Of a stretch of DNA of 64,000 bases, positions 10,622-21,675 are shown piece by piece. Under the pieces are notes generated by a model. That model searched no databases, was not told the DNA's origin, and saw nothing but the letters and a program-made list of their open reading frames with translations. Source of the DNA: Leptidea sinapis (Eukaryota > Arthropoda > Insecta > Lepidoptera > Pieridae). Both the position numbers and the translations under genes were made by a program. The stretch spans positions 6,076,001 through 6,140,000 of the forward strand of contig NC_066311.1 of NCBI RefSeq assembly GCF_905404315.1, in the 5' to 3' direction. Positions within the stretch are counted from its first letter, which is position 1. Each line of letters starts with the position of its first letter.

Positions 10622-12077
10622 CAAGCAATATAATAATTATTTTTAAATAAGATACACAGATTTTTTGAAAGTCTTGTAAAAAGTTTGTAACATATACCCC
10701 TTTAACCCCAGGGCTATGTTTAGGGCAGATAATTGAAGATACCAAGCCATTAGTAAGATTTAACGGCATTTAAAACTTTTTCTTCCAATCCCTTAAGTGG
10801 TACATTTATCACAAAATTTGACGTCTGTTTAAGTTGAATAAATTAAAGAAGTTACGATCAGTCGAGTTTGATGACAATTTCAAAATTTTTAAGTTTAAAA
10901 TGATGAATTTGAATAAATTTGAGACGACGATGTAATTTTGTTAATCTGTATGAGAACTTGATACAGATAAACGTTTATAATAAGAGCCCAAGCAAATTGT
11001 GTTTGGTGTACAAAAACATAATATTGATAATGTTTTTACTTCTTGGAGATGATTCTAAGTCGGTTAAAATTTAATATATTATGAAATTTATTAATAATCA
11101 TTACATCCAATTACAATTTTTTTGTCAAATCATACTGTTTCTTATAATGCCCGGAATATGAATTTAAACGAAATAACGCAATGAAAAATTTACTAAAAAA
11201 ACATGTGCTCTGAGTTTCTTGCAGAGAACAGGTAAATCTCTTTAAATTGTTCTGTGGTTTCTTGCGCCCGTTATTCTCCAGTCTGAGGTATTTATTTTAT
11301 AATGGGTTTTACTGAAATTCTATTTTGAAAAAAATTTTTGCATTAAATTTGAATTAATTTGGAAAGCTTGTAGAAAATTTCAATCCAGTTACTAGTTACA
11401 CAGATAGTAGTCATGACGTTAACAAAGTGTGAATGGTCTTTAATCACGTAATTCCATCGTTAATTTAAGATTTTTGAATCCAGTTAATCGATCTTTTTTG
11501 CATTGCAATATGGCAATTTTTAATTTAAAATCTATCTAATAATGGAAACGCGTATCTGATACAAATTGATAATTTATTAATGCAAAGTCATATCAACCAA
11601 AAAATACCAATTCGTTTTCCAATAGATGGATTGAAAAACCAGTTTGATATTAAGATCATATTTTACAGATAATTGCTTATAAAGACACCAAAAGCATGAT
11701 ATCGATGGAATTATTCATCTCAGAGGGTTTATTTAGAATTACGATTGAATAGAGTTAGCGGCTGTTGAAACTAGATTCGACAATTTCCATAACAGAATTC
11801 CGATATAATACTCTATAAACAATGTTATATGATATATATTGAGAAATTTAAAAAGTATAAAATGCAAAAGATATTTGCATTGCAAATAAATCTCTAAATC
11901 CCCAGATTGAAGTCTTCCAGCCTCAATATGCTGTTCGAGAGATGGACAATTCACACTTCACCGCAATTCATGGAGATCTAAGCGGCTTATACTGGACTTA
12001 AGCATTCGAAGTATTATCCAGATTCGTATCAAGGCGGCTTACATCTTTTAACTAAATTTAAAGGAAGTCATACCTAA
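10622..12077. other. Unassigned AT-rich stretch
   Basis: About 1.4 kb without recognised repeat ends, RT motifs or credible ORFs. Confidence 0.5.
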
Positions 12078-12290
12078 TCTTCTATATATATAATGAAAAT
12101 GGTCTTTGCTTGAGGCTCTTTCACGCCTAAATCACTTATCGTATCGACATGAAATTACCACCATTCGATGCGAAATTTATCCTAGATGATTTATGGCCAC
12201 TTATTTTTTTTATTGTATCTGTAATAAGATGAATATAATTTAATTTATTTTACGCCCGCTTTGCTTGGCGAATTTTAAAAGGAATTAAAT
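12078..12290 (+). mobile_element. Helitron 5' fragment
   Basis: Begins A|TCTTCTATATATATAATG and continues with GGTCTTTGCTTGAGGCTC and TATCGACATGAAATT, a lepidopteran Helitron 5' block. No CTAG 3' end was found; the right border is a guess. Confidence 0.5.
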
Positions 12291-12539
12291 TAAAAAGAAA
12301 AAATCTGTATTGTTAAAGTAATAGGGGCTTAAGTATTAAGTTGCCGATTGGCATATTTTGAATTTAATTCAAACCTCTTTGATAACTTCTTGAAACTTTT
12401 ATCAACTCATTGCTCGAACATTCTAGATTCAAAAATGTACAAAATTGGATTGTTTGACTGTCATCTTTCGTTGTTATTTAAATAGGCCCCCCTCATTTCT
12501 ACATTACTAGGAAACATTCAGTATACATTCTATATAATA

Positions 12540-12819
12540 CTAGCTGACCCAGCAAACGTTGTATTGCCGATATTAAAATCGCGATGCAAAAGTAACTGTT
12601 GATCGTAGATGGGTGAAAATTTAAAGTTGTATGTATTTCTTAATGCTAACTCATAATCAAACAAATTTAAAAAAAAAAAAACAAAAAACTTAAAAAAAAA
12701 TATCGTAGTCCGATTCGCAGACCTACCCCATATGCACTCCAAATTTCATGAGAATCGGTCAAGCCGTTTCGGAGGGTTTCAAAGTTTAACACCATGACAC
12801 GAGAATTTTATATATTAGA
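12540..12819 (-). mobile_element. Non-autonomous Helitron
   Basis: Minus-strand 5' end TCTAATATATAAAATTCTCG, 3' end CAACGTTTGCTGGGTCAG then CTAG. Flanks are A and T. Same subfamily as 9141-9580, with internal deletion. The 70-codon minus frame is within it and not a gene. Confidence 0.8.
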
Positions 12820-13184
12820 TTATCTAGTTGGGAATAGGGACAGGTCTATATGCTTGAACCTTGAGGTTGGCAAATATGTCAAAATATCAACTTCCTGCAC
12901 AATAGAGGCTATGCAGATATAAGTAGTGCTAAAATCTTATAAAAACTAAAACAGCTCTCTTGTAACATAGTTCGGATAACAATGTAGCAAATGATAGTGT
13001 AATATTGCAAGCGCTGTCTGATATATTTTTGATCATTAATCACAGCCAGATGCGTTGGACGTCACGCTCGCAGGATGCAGTACGCGATACTCGTAAATGA
13101 AGCGAAATATTTAATTAAGTCATACATTAAAATGTTGACTTTTATATCAATACGTTTATTTAAATAACAGTAGATCCGATTAAT
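12820..13184. other. Unassigned stretch
   Basis: No recognised feature. Confidence 0.4.
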
Positions 13185-13850
13185 TTTTATTTATTTATTT
13201 ATTGAAAAGACCAACAGCATAAATATTACAAATGAGTCTTAAAAATTTGTGTACATAATACTAATATTAGGCCAATTACAGGTCTATAAACAAAAAATCA
13301 ACTTATGAATTTCAACTTAATTTACTTTAACAAAATAATATGTATAGTTTAAACATTATAAGAACAATATCATGCGTATGAATGCGAATTTAATATATAT
13401 ATCTATTATTATATTATGTTATAATCGGTTATAGTGTTTATTTTATGTTCTGATGTGTATGTGTGCGTGTAGTGTATGTTAGTGTATATGTGCGTGTGTT
13501 AATGTACCTATTTGTTCGTTTTATATTGCTCCAGTAACATTTTTCGTATCTAGTGTATTCATTAATATTTTAATAATTTTTTTTTGAAGATATTTTTACT
13601 GCAATTATGAATGTCGACATTCGAAAAAACTTCGTTGTAATGCTTACAAATTCTGTTAATGTGAGAATTTTTAACATAGTGCGTAGTGTAAAATGATAAT
13701 AAAAAAGAGGCGTATTTCTCGTTGGTTTGAGTGGTACATTGAAGTTAATACTAGCAAGTAATTTTGTGATTTAATTGTATAATTTCTATAGTTCTTAAAT
13801 CACGACCTATTTAAAGTAACTCAGTGTAGTACTGTTCGCTATTATGCATG
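13185..13850 (-). mobile_element. LINE 3' region, degenerate (minus strand)
   Basis: Starts at (TTTA)n TTTATTTATTTATTGAAAAG, the complement of an AAATAAATAAA LINE tail like those at 27885 and 46100. Further right, the minus strand gives broken pieces resembling a LINE C-terminus. Family not assigned. Confidence 0.4.
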
Positions 13851-14671
13851 ATAATATTATTGTTTGTCATTAATAATATTTTTCTTTTTGCCTGCTCATT
13901 CATTCCTATATAGCCGTCAAAACAAGAAGTACTTAGCAATTGTAATTTAAGTTTAATAGTAATACTCGTTTTTGTCTTAAACGACAAAATTTGTCACATT
14001 CTATTGAACTTTTATTAGTATTCCTTTTCACTGTCGTATCTATTCTGTTCAAATTTTCTCTCTGTCTATCTATCTGTTTTTTTCAAACGACTTCAAAAAA
14101 GGAGGAGATTCTAATTCGTAAGGAATCATAAATAAATAGTAAGGCACAAAAAAATAAGCCTTTGAAATTCGATTCAAAGATCATTTTCATGAAGTTGACG
14201 TGGCTAAAGTAGGATGTACCATATTGTTTCAGAAGAACTTTAATTGTTGAAACTACTATATTAAGGAAGTCAGATCATTGTCTATTATATTTAGATCTGA
14301 ATATTCTAGCAGCTTAAGGCCATTCCCCAATACACAAATCATCATAACAAGAATATCACAAAAAGAAATGAATTTTTTTAAATTTCTATCCACAAGATCT
14401 CCTGAGAGAAATACATTTCGATATCACAAAATTATTTGAACAGAATCCATCTTACTAAACGTAATATCTCATATATCACCCCGTCAAAATATTTGTTAAG
14501 TCTGCCGGTCAGTCAACAAACCTATAAACATTTCAACAGTCCAGTCTCGTCAGCAGTTTTTAAAATATTGGAAAATGGAGATCAATTTTGTATATCATAC
14601 AGACAGTTTTTCATCTGGAATTCACTGGAAAGTTAATCAGTTTTCACATGTCCCTTTTTATATAGATTTTC
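13851..14671. other. Flank of LINE L, unassigned
   Basis: AT-rich. Contains AACGACTTCAAAAAAGGAGG at about 14085, a motif often seen near insect repeats. The 66-codon frame at 14436 has no motif. Confidence 0.4.
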
Positions 14672-14682
14672 ATAACAATAAA
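14672..14682. repeat. Target-site duplication, left copy, of LINE L
   Basis: ATAACAATAAA occurs here and again at 16848-16858 directly after the (TAA)n-rich tail of LINE L. Confidence 0.7.
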
Positions 14683-16743
14683 GTCTTGGACAGACACATA
14701 AGAGAGCATGCTCTAAGCCTAAAGCCCTTTCATAGTTCTCAACACGCCTACTGTAGAGGCAGGTCTACAGAAACGGCCCTTCTACAACTTGTGGATAGAG
14801 TCGAGAAGGCGTTACAAGACAAACAGATTGCACTTTGTGCGTTCCTAGACATTGAGGGCGCCTTTGACAATACCCCGACAGACACGCTGGTGAAGGGACT
14901 AATTAACAAAAATGTAGACTCCACCACTGTCAAATGGGTAAGGTCAATGCTCTCAAATCACAAAGCTCTAATCTCCCTCCATGGGACATCACTGGAGCTA
15001 TACACTACGCGAGGTTGCCCACAAGGTGGCGTTCTTTCGCCACTTCTATGGACACTAGCAGTAGACGAACTACTTAGTAAGCTGGCAGAACTCAGAATTG
15101 ATGCACTAGGGTACGCAGACGACCTAGTTATTATCGTCAGAGGTTTCTGCCAAAGCTTACTAAGCTCTATACTGCAAAAGGCGCTAAACACCATCTCACA
15201 GTGGTGTACAGCCAACAAACTGTCAGTCAACGCAGGAAAGACTGTTATTGTGCCATTCACGAGGAAACGGAGACTTAACAAACTGAAGTCTCCCACCTTG
15301 AACGGCTCTACTTTGGAATTCTCAGCTGAGGTTAAGTATCTGGGAGTCACATTCGACCAGAAACTCACATGGAATTCTCACATCGACAAAGCCGTGAAAA
15401 AGGCTAAAACAACCTTGGGTGTATGTCGACGTCTGGTAGGGAGACATTGGGGAATGCGCCCCAAGATCCTCCTATGGCTATTCAAAGCAATTGTGAGACC
15501 AACAGTCACATACGCCTCCATTGTGTGGTGGAACAAAGCCAACCAGAAAACAACTGCAGACAGACTAAATAGCCTGCAGAGACTTGCCTGTATGTTGGTA
15601 ACCGGAGCCATGACGTCTTCTCCTGGTGCGGCCATTGAAGCAATGCTAAACCTACCGCCTCTTCCACTGTTCATACAGCAAGAGGCGAAGGCAAGCATGC
15701 TGAGGGCAATCGCCCAGGGGGGTTCATGTAACAGGATGTCGCAAACGCTTAGGACCTTAGAGGACTCAGTTATGCGAGACCACATATTAGGCATGTTACC
15801 TGATCAGATGATTCCACAATTAATCTCTGTTAAACACTATATCGTGGAACTACCTTCCAGGGACGACTGGATGAACAACAAAGTCACGTGGAAGGACGGG
15901 AGCCTCATGTGGTTCACCGATGGGTCCAAAATGGAAAATGAAGTCGGCTGTGGGGTCTATGGAGAACGCCCCAGGTTTAAATCCAGCACAAACCTGGGAA
16001 GCTTTACCTCCATATTTCAAGCAGAGGTGTACGCCATCCTGGAATGCGCGGAAACCAATATCCAAAAAGGCTACTTCAATCATAACATATACATTCACTC
16101 TGATAGTCAGGCAGCATTGTTGGCTTTAGACGCTGACTTGACGTCGTCTAAGTTAGTCAATAATTGCGTCGAATGCCTGAATTCATTAGGCATGAAAAAC
16201 AGAGTGATTCTCAGATGGGTCCCAGGGCACGCCGGAATCATAGGCAATGAAATGGCCGATGAGCTCGCAAGAGCTGGGGCTAAAGCAGTCCGATATGGTC
16301 CGGAACCCATTTGTGGACTGCCAAAGAGCGCCATCCGACACACCCTGAGTAACCAATGTAAACAAGAAGCACTTAAACGCTGGAACAACTCTTCAGGTTT
16401 AAACCACTCTAAAGCACTGATAAGGGCATTCAACAGCAGCTATGCGAATGAAGCCCTATCATTGAACAGGAAAAATCTATGCATACTCACTAGGATGCTA
16501 ACCGGGCACTGTCGCCTAAACAAGCACCTCAGTGTGGTCGGCATCAGAAGCGACAAGGCTTGCAGGTTCTGCCTTGAGGATGATGAAACACCTATTCATC
16601 TACTCTGCGACTGCGGCCCACTAATGCATAAGCGTAACACAATCTTTGGCAACTACTTCGTACCTCCAGATAGTGTTTGCAACACTCGCGTCAAGGATCT
16701 ACTGCGGTTCGTAAAGGCGGTAGGGCTTGACGATGAGCTCTAG
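14683..16743 (+). CDS. Reverse transcriptase - RNase H protein of LINE L (N-terminally truncated)
   Basis: The open frame can be read from an ATG at 14575, but the first ~36 codons lie in the flank left of the target-site duplication, so the real element protein starts at VLDRHIREH. RT motifs in order are HAYCRGRSTETAL (motif 2a region), FLDIEGAFDN (motif A, catalytic Asp present), RGCPQGGVLSPLLW (motif B) and GYADDLVI (motif C, both Asp). YLGVTFDQKLTW marks the thumb. RNase H keeps all four acidic residues: WFTDGSK, FQAEVYAILE, HSDSQAA and GNEMADELA. The end has CRFCLEDDETPIHLLCDC, the usual C-x2-C/H/C motif. There are no internal stops or frameshifts over about 690 codons, which suggests a fairly recent insertion. 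It cannot mobilise itself because the endonuclease and RT motifs 0-2 are absent. Confidence 0.88.
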   Translation, partial: VLDRHIREHALSLKPFHSSQHAYCRGRSTETALLQLVDRVEKALQDKQIALCAFLDIEGAFDNTPTDTLVKGLINKNVDSTTVKWVRSMLSNHKALISLHGTSLELYTTRGCPQGGVLSPLLWTLAVDELLSKLAELRIDALGYADDLVIIVRGFCQSLLSSILQKALNTISQWCTANKLSVNAGKTVIVPFTRKRRLNKLKSPTLNGSTLEFSAEVKYLGVTFDQKLTWNSHIDKAVKKAKTTLGVCRRLVGRHWGMRPKILLWLFKAIVRPTVTYASIVWWNKANQKTTADRLNSLQRLACMLVTGAMTSSPGAAIEAMLNLPPLPLFIQQEAKASMLRAIAQGGSCNRMSQTLRTLEDSVMRDHILGMLPDQMIPQLISVKHYIVELPSRDDWMNNKVTWKDGSLMWFTDGSKMENEVGCGVYGERPRFKSSTNLGSFTSIFQAEVYAILECAETNIQKGYFNHNIYIHSDSQAALLALDADLTSSKLVNNCVECLNSLGMKNRVILRWVPGHAGIIGNEMADELARAGAKAVRYGPEPICGLPKSAIRHTLSNQCKQEALKRWNNSSGLNHSKALIRAFNSSYANEALSLNRKNLCILTRMLTGHCRLNKHLSVVGIRSDKACRFCLEDDETPIHLLCDCGPLMHKRNTIFGNYFVPPDSVCNTRVKDLLRFVKAVGLDDEL

Positions 16744-16847
16744 TATGAGTGGCGAACACAATAGTCCAATTCTGGACGCGGTGTTACTAGGAACCTTCTA
16801 GGACCAGGAAATAGCCACCCTCTTCAAATAATAATAATAATAAAATA
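14683..16847 (+). mobile_element. LINE L, I/LOA-group non-LTR retrotransposon, 5'-truncated
   Basis: Bounded by the 11-bp duplication ATAACAATAAA. It contains the RT (from the palm/finger junction onward), an RNase H domain and a C-terminal Cys-His motif in one open frame. A short 3' UTR ends in (TAA)n. RNase H after RT plus a TAA-rich tail points to the I/LOA group. The endonuclease and ORF1 are missing because of 5' truncation. Confidence 0.85.
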
Positions 16848-16858
16848 ATAACAATAAA
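16848..16858. repeat. Target-site duplication, right copy, of LINE L
   Basis: ATAACAATAAA, identical to 14672-14682. The flank is itself A-rich, but the internal C makes chance matching with the TAA tail less likely. Confidence 0.7.
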
Positions 16859-17094
16859 ATGATATCAATCATATTCATCTAATAGTTTTTAAAAAACATA
16901 TTTTAGAATAAGCTGGTGAATACCACTAACAGAATAATACATTGCACATTACAATTATGTTTTACATACATAAGAATTTAATAGCAAAATTTAAAGGCTT
17001 TCAAAAGAAAATACTTAATCAAAATAAAAAATAAAGTTCTGAGGCAACCATACTACTCCTTCTTGCATTATATTAAAAAGATACAAATTTCTTG
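16859..17094. other. Unassigned AT-rich stretch
   Basis: No recognised feature. Confidence 0.4.
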
Positions 17095-17102
17095 ATCAAA
17101 AC

Positions 17103-17476
17103 CTTAGATTAAGCATTGGTCTCCGCTGCACTGCAACTAGATACCGCACTTCCTAAGAACAATAGCTTTTTTATTACGGCAATTATTAGATGCATGTGTG
17201 CGTGCCACCTTTTAAACTTACGCTTCGTGTTATCTTACATTGGAATTAATAAAATACAAAATACTTACTGATGATATCATGTGATCCCAGTGTCTTTCTC
17301 ATTTCTTGTAGAAATATTTTTACAAAGTTTTACTACGCAACCCGGCATTTTAGTTTAAATTATTAACAGTGTTTAACAGAACGTGTGGCACGTCAACGTC
17401 ACACATTGTTCGAGACTCTGCAACTACGCCTGCGGCATCTAGTTGGAATGCAGCGGAGATCAATCCTTAATCTCAG
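17103..17476 (-). mobile_element. M1 MITE with 8-bp target duplication
   Basis: Left end CTTAGATTAAGCATTGGTC, right end GATCAATCCTTAATCTCAG; inverted repeats of about 46 bp reach to CTAGATACCGCA. The 8-bp direct repeat ATCAAAAC flanks it at 17095-17102 and 17477-17484. An 8-bp duplication fits P-element or hAT chemistry. The THAP-like exon within favours the P/THAP side. Confidence 0.85.
17269..17348 (-). pseudogene. THAP-domain first exon inside M1 (fragment)
   Basis: Minus-strand ATG, then MPGCVVKLCKNISTRNEKDT, ending at a GTAAGT donor. A TGA interrupts the last codons before the donor in this copy. Same exon as at 4521-4597, with the two THAP cysteines kept. Confidence 0.65.
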
Positions 17477-17776
17477 ATCAAAACCTTATTATGGGATACA
17501 ACGGAAAAAGTAAACGCGTATAAAAAAGGAAAAATATAAAACCAACTGAGCCCATCCAATTTGAAAAATGTCACCATTCTACTACGGCTTAATTACGTTT
17601 TTATATCTCTGAATAATTCTGTTTTGCGACCTAAATGCTTGTGAATTTGTGATGATATGAGATTTTGCATATTTATCACCTGTCGCGGAAAGCTTGCTTA
17701 TTTATGGCACGGGTATGTTTCTCAGTGAAAGCTTATTTAAATTATCATACATTGCTTAGATATTCTCACTCTATAA

Positions 17777-18130
17777 TCTTATATATATAAAAATGAATTG
17801 CTGTTCGTTAGTCTCGCTAAAACTCGAGAACGGCTGGAACGTTTTGGCTTATTTTGGTCTTGAATTCATTGTGGAAGTCCAGAGAAGGTTTAAAAGATGA
17901 ATAATTATTTATTTTTGTTTTTCCTTTGATGTGTCCCCGTCGTTTAGAAATCAAATTGAAAGAATAGTTTAAAATAATAAACAATTAGAATCTTTATATA
18001 TTTCTAACTTTCTCAGGAGGCAAAAAACAATCTTTAATTTAGCTACATATAGTTGATAGATTAACTACAGTTGTTAACTATCTCTCAGATTATTTTTATG
18101 TAGTTTGATAAATCTTAAGTTTTGTCACAA
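17777..18130 (+). mobile_element. Helitron 5' part
   Basis: Begins A|TCTTATATATATAAAAATG then AATTGCTGTTCGTTAGTC, matching the Helitrons at 2055 and 22460. Similarity with the 22460 copy resumes at CTCAGATTATTTTTATGTA. No own CTAG end before the Rep/helicase fragment that follows, so it may be the 5' end of the element that carried that gene. Confidence 0.55.
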
Positions 18131-18376
18131 ATTAAATTTCTGAACCTAACCATAATATTTGGCATTTGACAGCCTATATGCCGATCGATACCTTAGACAA
18201 AGAGTGCATCCTTCTATCTTTGTGAGTGACGATTACGCTACGTGCGCGACACTTTCTTTACTTCGGCCATCTTTTATTATAGTGACATCATGTTTTTTTT
18301 TCTTGATTTTAGTGATAGTGACACTTTACTGATAAGTGCGCGAGAACGTTTCTAACATTGATTAATTACAAATAAC

Positions 18377-18970
18377 AATGCCGAGGAGAAGACGACCTGA
18401 CGTAAGTCGTCGCAGTCAATCAAATGTGCGAAGAGCTACCTCAGTGGTGCGGCAATGATGACCAGAGAGGGACAGATCAAGAAAATAGTCGTTTTGCTAT
18501 GTCAGAATTGCGTTCTTTAGTGAGTGACTATGAAGTAGATAGGCTTAGAATACAACGAGTTTGTGCACATCAAACACACAATAACAGCAAGCACGACATA
18601 ATGAAATTAAGCGTCTGCGGAATCGCTGTGATTCTGGAACGAGCTGCATTCCACTATGATCCAGCAATAGATTGTGCCGTCAAATCGGTAACAATTGAGG
18701 AAATGATAGTTATTTGTAAATATTGTAAAGTGTTAAAATACAGTGATGAATTTACTGGATTATGTTGTGCTGGAGGCAAAGTAAAATTGCCGCACTTGGT
18801 CCCACCACCAGATCCTTTACGCTCTTTAGATTCTGGGATTGGAAATGATTCTAACTTCTTGGCCAATATTCAGAAATATAACAGCTGGTTCCAGATGACA
18901 TCGTTTGGCGCTACACATATTATACAGAACAATTTCATGCCCACTTACATGGTATTATACCATAATATTT
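18377..18970 (+). pseudogene. Helitron Rep/helicase protein, N-terminal fragment
   Basis: An ATG at 18377 gives MPRRRRPDVSRRSQSNVRRA, a typical basic N-terminus of animal Helitron proteins. The frame then breaks at about 18450 and continues in the next frame. The recognisable core is ICKYCKVLKYSDEFTGLCCA, GGKVKLPHLVPPPDPL, FLANIQKYNSWFQMTSFGAT and NNFMPT. This is the Cys-rich region that precedes the Helitron_like_N domain in insect Helitrons. The HUH nuclease and helicase domains are absent. The reading stops where another Helitron begins (about 18971). Dead, but it shows that autonomous Helitrons of this type existed in the genome. Confidence 0.7.
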
Positions 18971-19286
18971 ACATATAAATAAAACTGGAGTGTCCGTTTA
19001 TAATATTGAAATAACTGTTTTTACTACATGTATATGAATATTTATACGGTATATACACAAAAATAACATTTGTTACAATTTTTGTCTGTCTGTCTGTTTG
19101 TTCCGGCAAATCTCTGAAATGGCTGGACCGATTTTGACGGGACTTTTATTGGCAGGTAGCTGATGTAATACGGAGTTACTCAGTCTACGTATAGTTTAGA
19201 AAAATAAAGTAATGTTGCAATGTCCAAGAAACGGTCTAACTCTAAAATAATTTATAGGGCTAAACAACGTCTGCTGGGTCAGCTAG
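18971..19286 (+). mobile_element. Non-autonomous Helitron nested in Rep/helicase fragment
   Basis: Starts near CATATAAATAAAACTGGAGT (the expected leading TC is degraded) and ends ACGTCTGCTGGGTCAGCTAG followed by T. The ...CTGGACCGATTTTGACGGG block is typical of this family. Confidence 0.65.
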
Positions 19287-19439
19287 TCACTTATTCTGCC
19301 AATGGAAAATGACCAAAATTAATATCGTATTTGTGCAAACAGTTTTTACATTACCGCTTAATAATTGATAATTTTGAAAATATTAAAATGGATAGAACAC
19401 GAAATGAAAAATGTTTATTTTATTTATATGTTAGAGATG

Positions 19440-19620
19440 TGTAAGTCTACTGTGCCATCGGGGATTTTTCTGTACAATTCTCGTTCTCGAAAGGTCTTGA
19501 AACGTAGGGTTAACTAAAATAATAATATAAATGTAACTTTTACCCAAAAATCTAATGTTAAAACACTGTTACAATCACACGCATTTTAATCCTTTAAATG
19601 TGTAATACTCGCGATAATCA
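19440..19620 (+). repeat. Dispersed repeat, inverted relative to 52440-52575
   Basis: Shares AAAGGTCTTGAAACGT.GGGT with AACTAAAT..., ATGTAACTTTTA and a CGC(A/G)TTTTAATCCTTTAAA block with the complement of 52440-52575. Class unknown. Confidence 0.5.
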
Positions 19621-20162
19621 AAGAAAATACTAAGATACACAATTCCATCATACATTATGTTGCTGTATCTCAATGGGCTTAGACTGCGTGTTCGTTCAAA
19701 GCTCCCAGATAGCTTATTTTGGTCTCGGTTCTTGGCTCCAACAAATTTCGTAAATATATACAAAAAAACCTTACAAATTATATAATAATAAACAGCGAGA
19801 AGATAGGTGCAGTAGTTTATGAGTTTATCACAAACAGACAGACAAAAAGAAGCGGCAGGAGACTTTGTTTTATAGTAATAATATGTAGTGATATAGTGAT
19901 AGTAGCTTTTGCCTGCAATGAAATCCGTGATGCACAGTTTACTTGAGCAGGGTTTTTAATTTTATAGGAAACTTATTTCGCAAATAATACACATACAAAC
20001 AGTTGTGGTTTACTGCAAATAGTTAACTAATAAATTTCGTTTTTGTATACTTTGCAATAAGACATAAAGAGTTTGATACATGAGAGCACGTCACTTAGCA
20101 CGACCAAGGGAAATCAACTTTTTTGCATCCCAGATAAATAGTTCGTTTTCCACTTATATTCG
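19621..20162. other. Unassigned stretch
   Basis: AT-rich; the small frames have no motif. Confidence 0.4.
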
Positions 20163-20672
20163 AGTTCCACCAACTTTTTTTATGGAAAAGGAGGACAAAC
20201 GAGCTTACAGGTCACCTGGTGTTAAGTGATCACCGCCGCCCACATTCTCTTGCAAAACCAGAGGAATCACAGGAGTGTTGCCGGCCTGTAAGGAGGGTGT
20301 ACGCGCTTTTTTTAAAAGTACCCATGTGGTATCGTCTCGAAAACACCGCGCAACGAAGCTCATTCCACAGTATTGTAGTACGTGGAAGAAAGGTCCTTGA
20401 AAACCGCACTGTTGAGGACCACCACATCCAGATTTGTGGCGTGTCGTACGAAGGTGGAATTCGGCGGCAGGAAACAGGTGAAACAGCTCTTCGGAACACT
20501 GTGATAAATGTGGTAGAAGACATACAATGTAGCAACGTCTCTAAGCATTGCCAAGTAATCGAGCCTTTCACATAGCACTCGGTCCCCGTCAATTCGAGCT
20601 GCTCTGCACGCGGGTTGAGCTGACACTGGGGTGCGCCAGACCAGAGATGACAGCAATACTCCATATGCGGCC
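20163..20672 (-). pseudogene. LINE family A, 3' fragment (minus strand)
   Basis: The minus strand reads GPHMEYCCHLWSGAPQ, a frame-disturbed middle, then STVRFSRTFLPRTTILWNEL, FKKSAYTLL.GRQ and a C-terminal CDSSGFARECGRR. The family tail GGACAAACGAGC (complement) and TTTTTTATGG end at 20163. It is a 5'-truncated copy of the same family as 41.8-45.2 kb. Confidence 0.8.
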
Positions 20673-21170
20673 CTTCTTCTTCACTTAGGGGGAAGGCACT
20701 CATGATAATTCTATAGAGTTACGAAATAAGGTACGATGTTACTTGGTCATTGTTTTGACAATATCCCCCTAGAGATTCTCTGGCCTCACGTCCCATTTGT
20801 CGGCGCCAAAATCACAGTTAAAATATTTGGAAATTGATGAGTGACACAAAATAATGGACGTAAATACTCTAAAATCTGTCTCTGAAAAAAACACATCAAC
20901 CATAAAATAAAGACAAAAAGGACCCATTCTGTCCTTCTTTCGGATGTCCTTGATTCGGGTTCTTCATTGGACGTTCGTTATAACAAATTCTTTTAGATAA
21001 CCTTAGTTAACCCACCAACGTCATAATTTACTTTGTTTCTTTTTTAATTTCTTGTTTAAATAATAACAAATTCCCCAGTGGGAGGATCTTACTACAGGAT
21101 GCAAGCAGTGTTTGTATGCTAGTGTAATTATTAGGTATTGAGACCCAACATGCTTTGTTCATTTAGGCGA
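20673..21170. other. Unassigned stretch
   Basis: No recognised feature. Confidence 0.4.
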
Positions 21171-21186
21171 CCCCCCCCCCCCCCCC
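21171..21186 (+). repeat. Poly-C tract, 16 C
   Basis: Uninterrupted C run, striking in an AT-rich setting. A longer one lies at the start of the LINE A ORF. Confidence 0.9.
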
Positions 21187-21430
21187 TTTGTGATCATCCG
21201 TTCGATGTCATGTCTAGTCCCAATCAGCGGATACTCAATGTTATAACCAACACCATCCATGAAGGCTTAGCAGGCGCATCCCCAAAGCCAGCCTCAGGTG
21301 ATATTTAGTGGGTGAGCACTTAAGCTCTTATGAGTCCCGCATTGCTAACGCAGCAGACTGCGTTGGTATGCATGAGTATTCACGACCTCTCTCAAATCTC
21401 AAGGTTACGCGTGCGATTGCAATTGTGGCC
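21187..21430. other. GC-richer segment, probable repeat fragment
   Basis: Visibly higher GC than the surroundings, directly after the poly-C tract. It has the look of a retrotransposon 5' region but no domain is readable. Confidence 0.3.
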
Positions 21431-21675
21431 ATTGATCATTTAGAAATAGGTTGGGTTTCACAATAACCATAGCAACACTTCATTTTGATGGAAAGTACGT
21501 ATCACTTACCAACCATCAGTTGAAAGTCTTGCTCAACTCGTTATTTATTTTCAAATAAAATAAAACTTATAACAGGACGCAACATATATTGAAAGAAAAG
21601 AATCTTTCAATATGCCATCGAAAGAAAGGTGAATGAAAGGAGATGAAACTTCTTCCATTCTATTTTATTCCACTT

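Noticed and set aside
14436..14682. Upstream frames and ATG 14575 as the start of the LINE L protein
   Set aside because: They lie outside the target-site duplication that marks the 5' truncation point.
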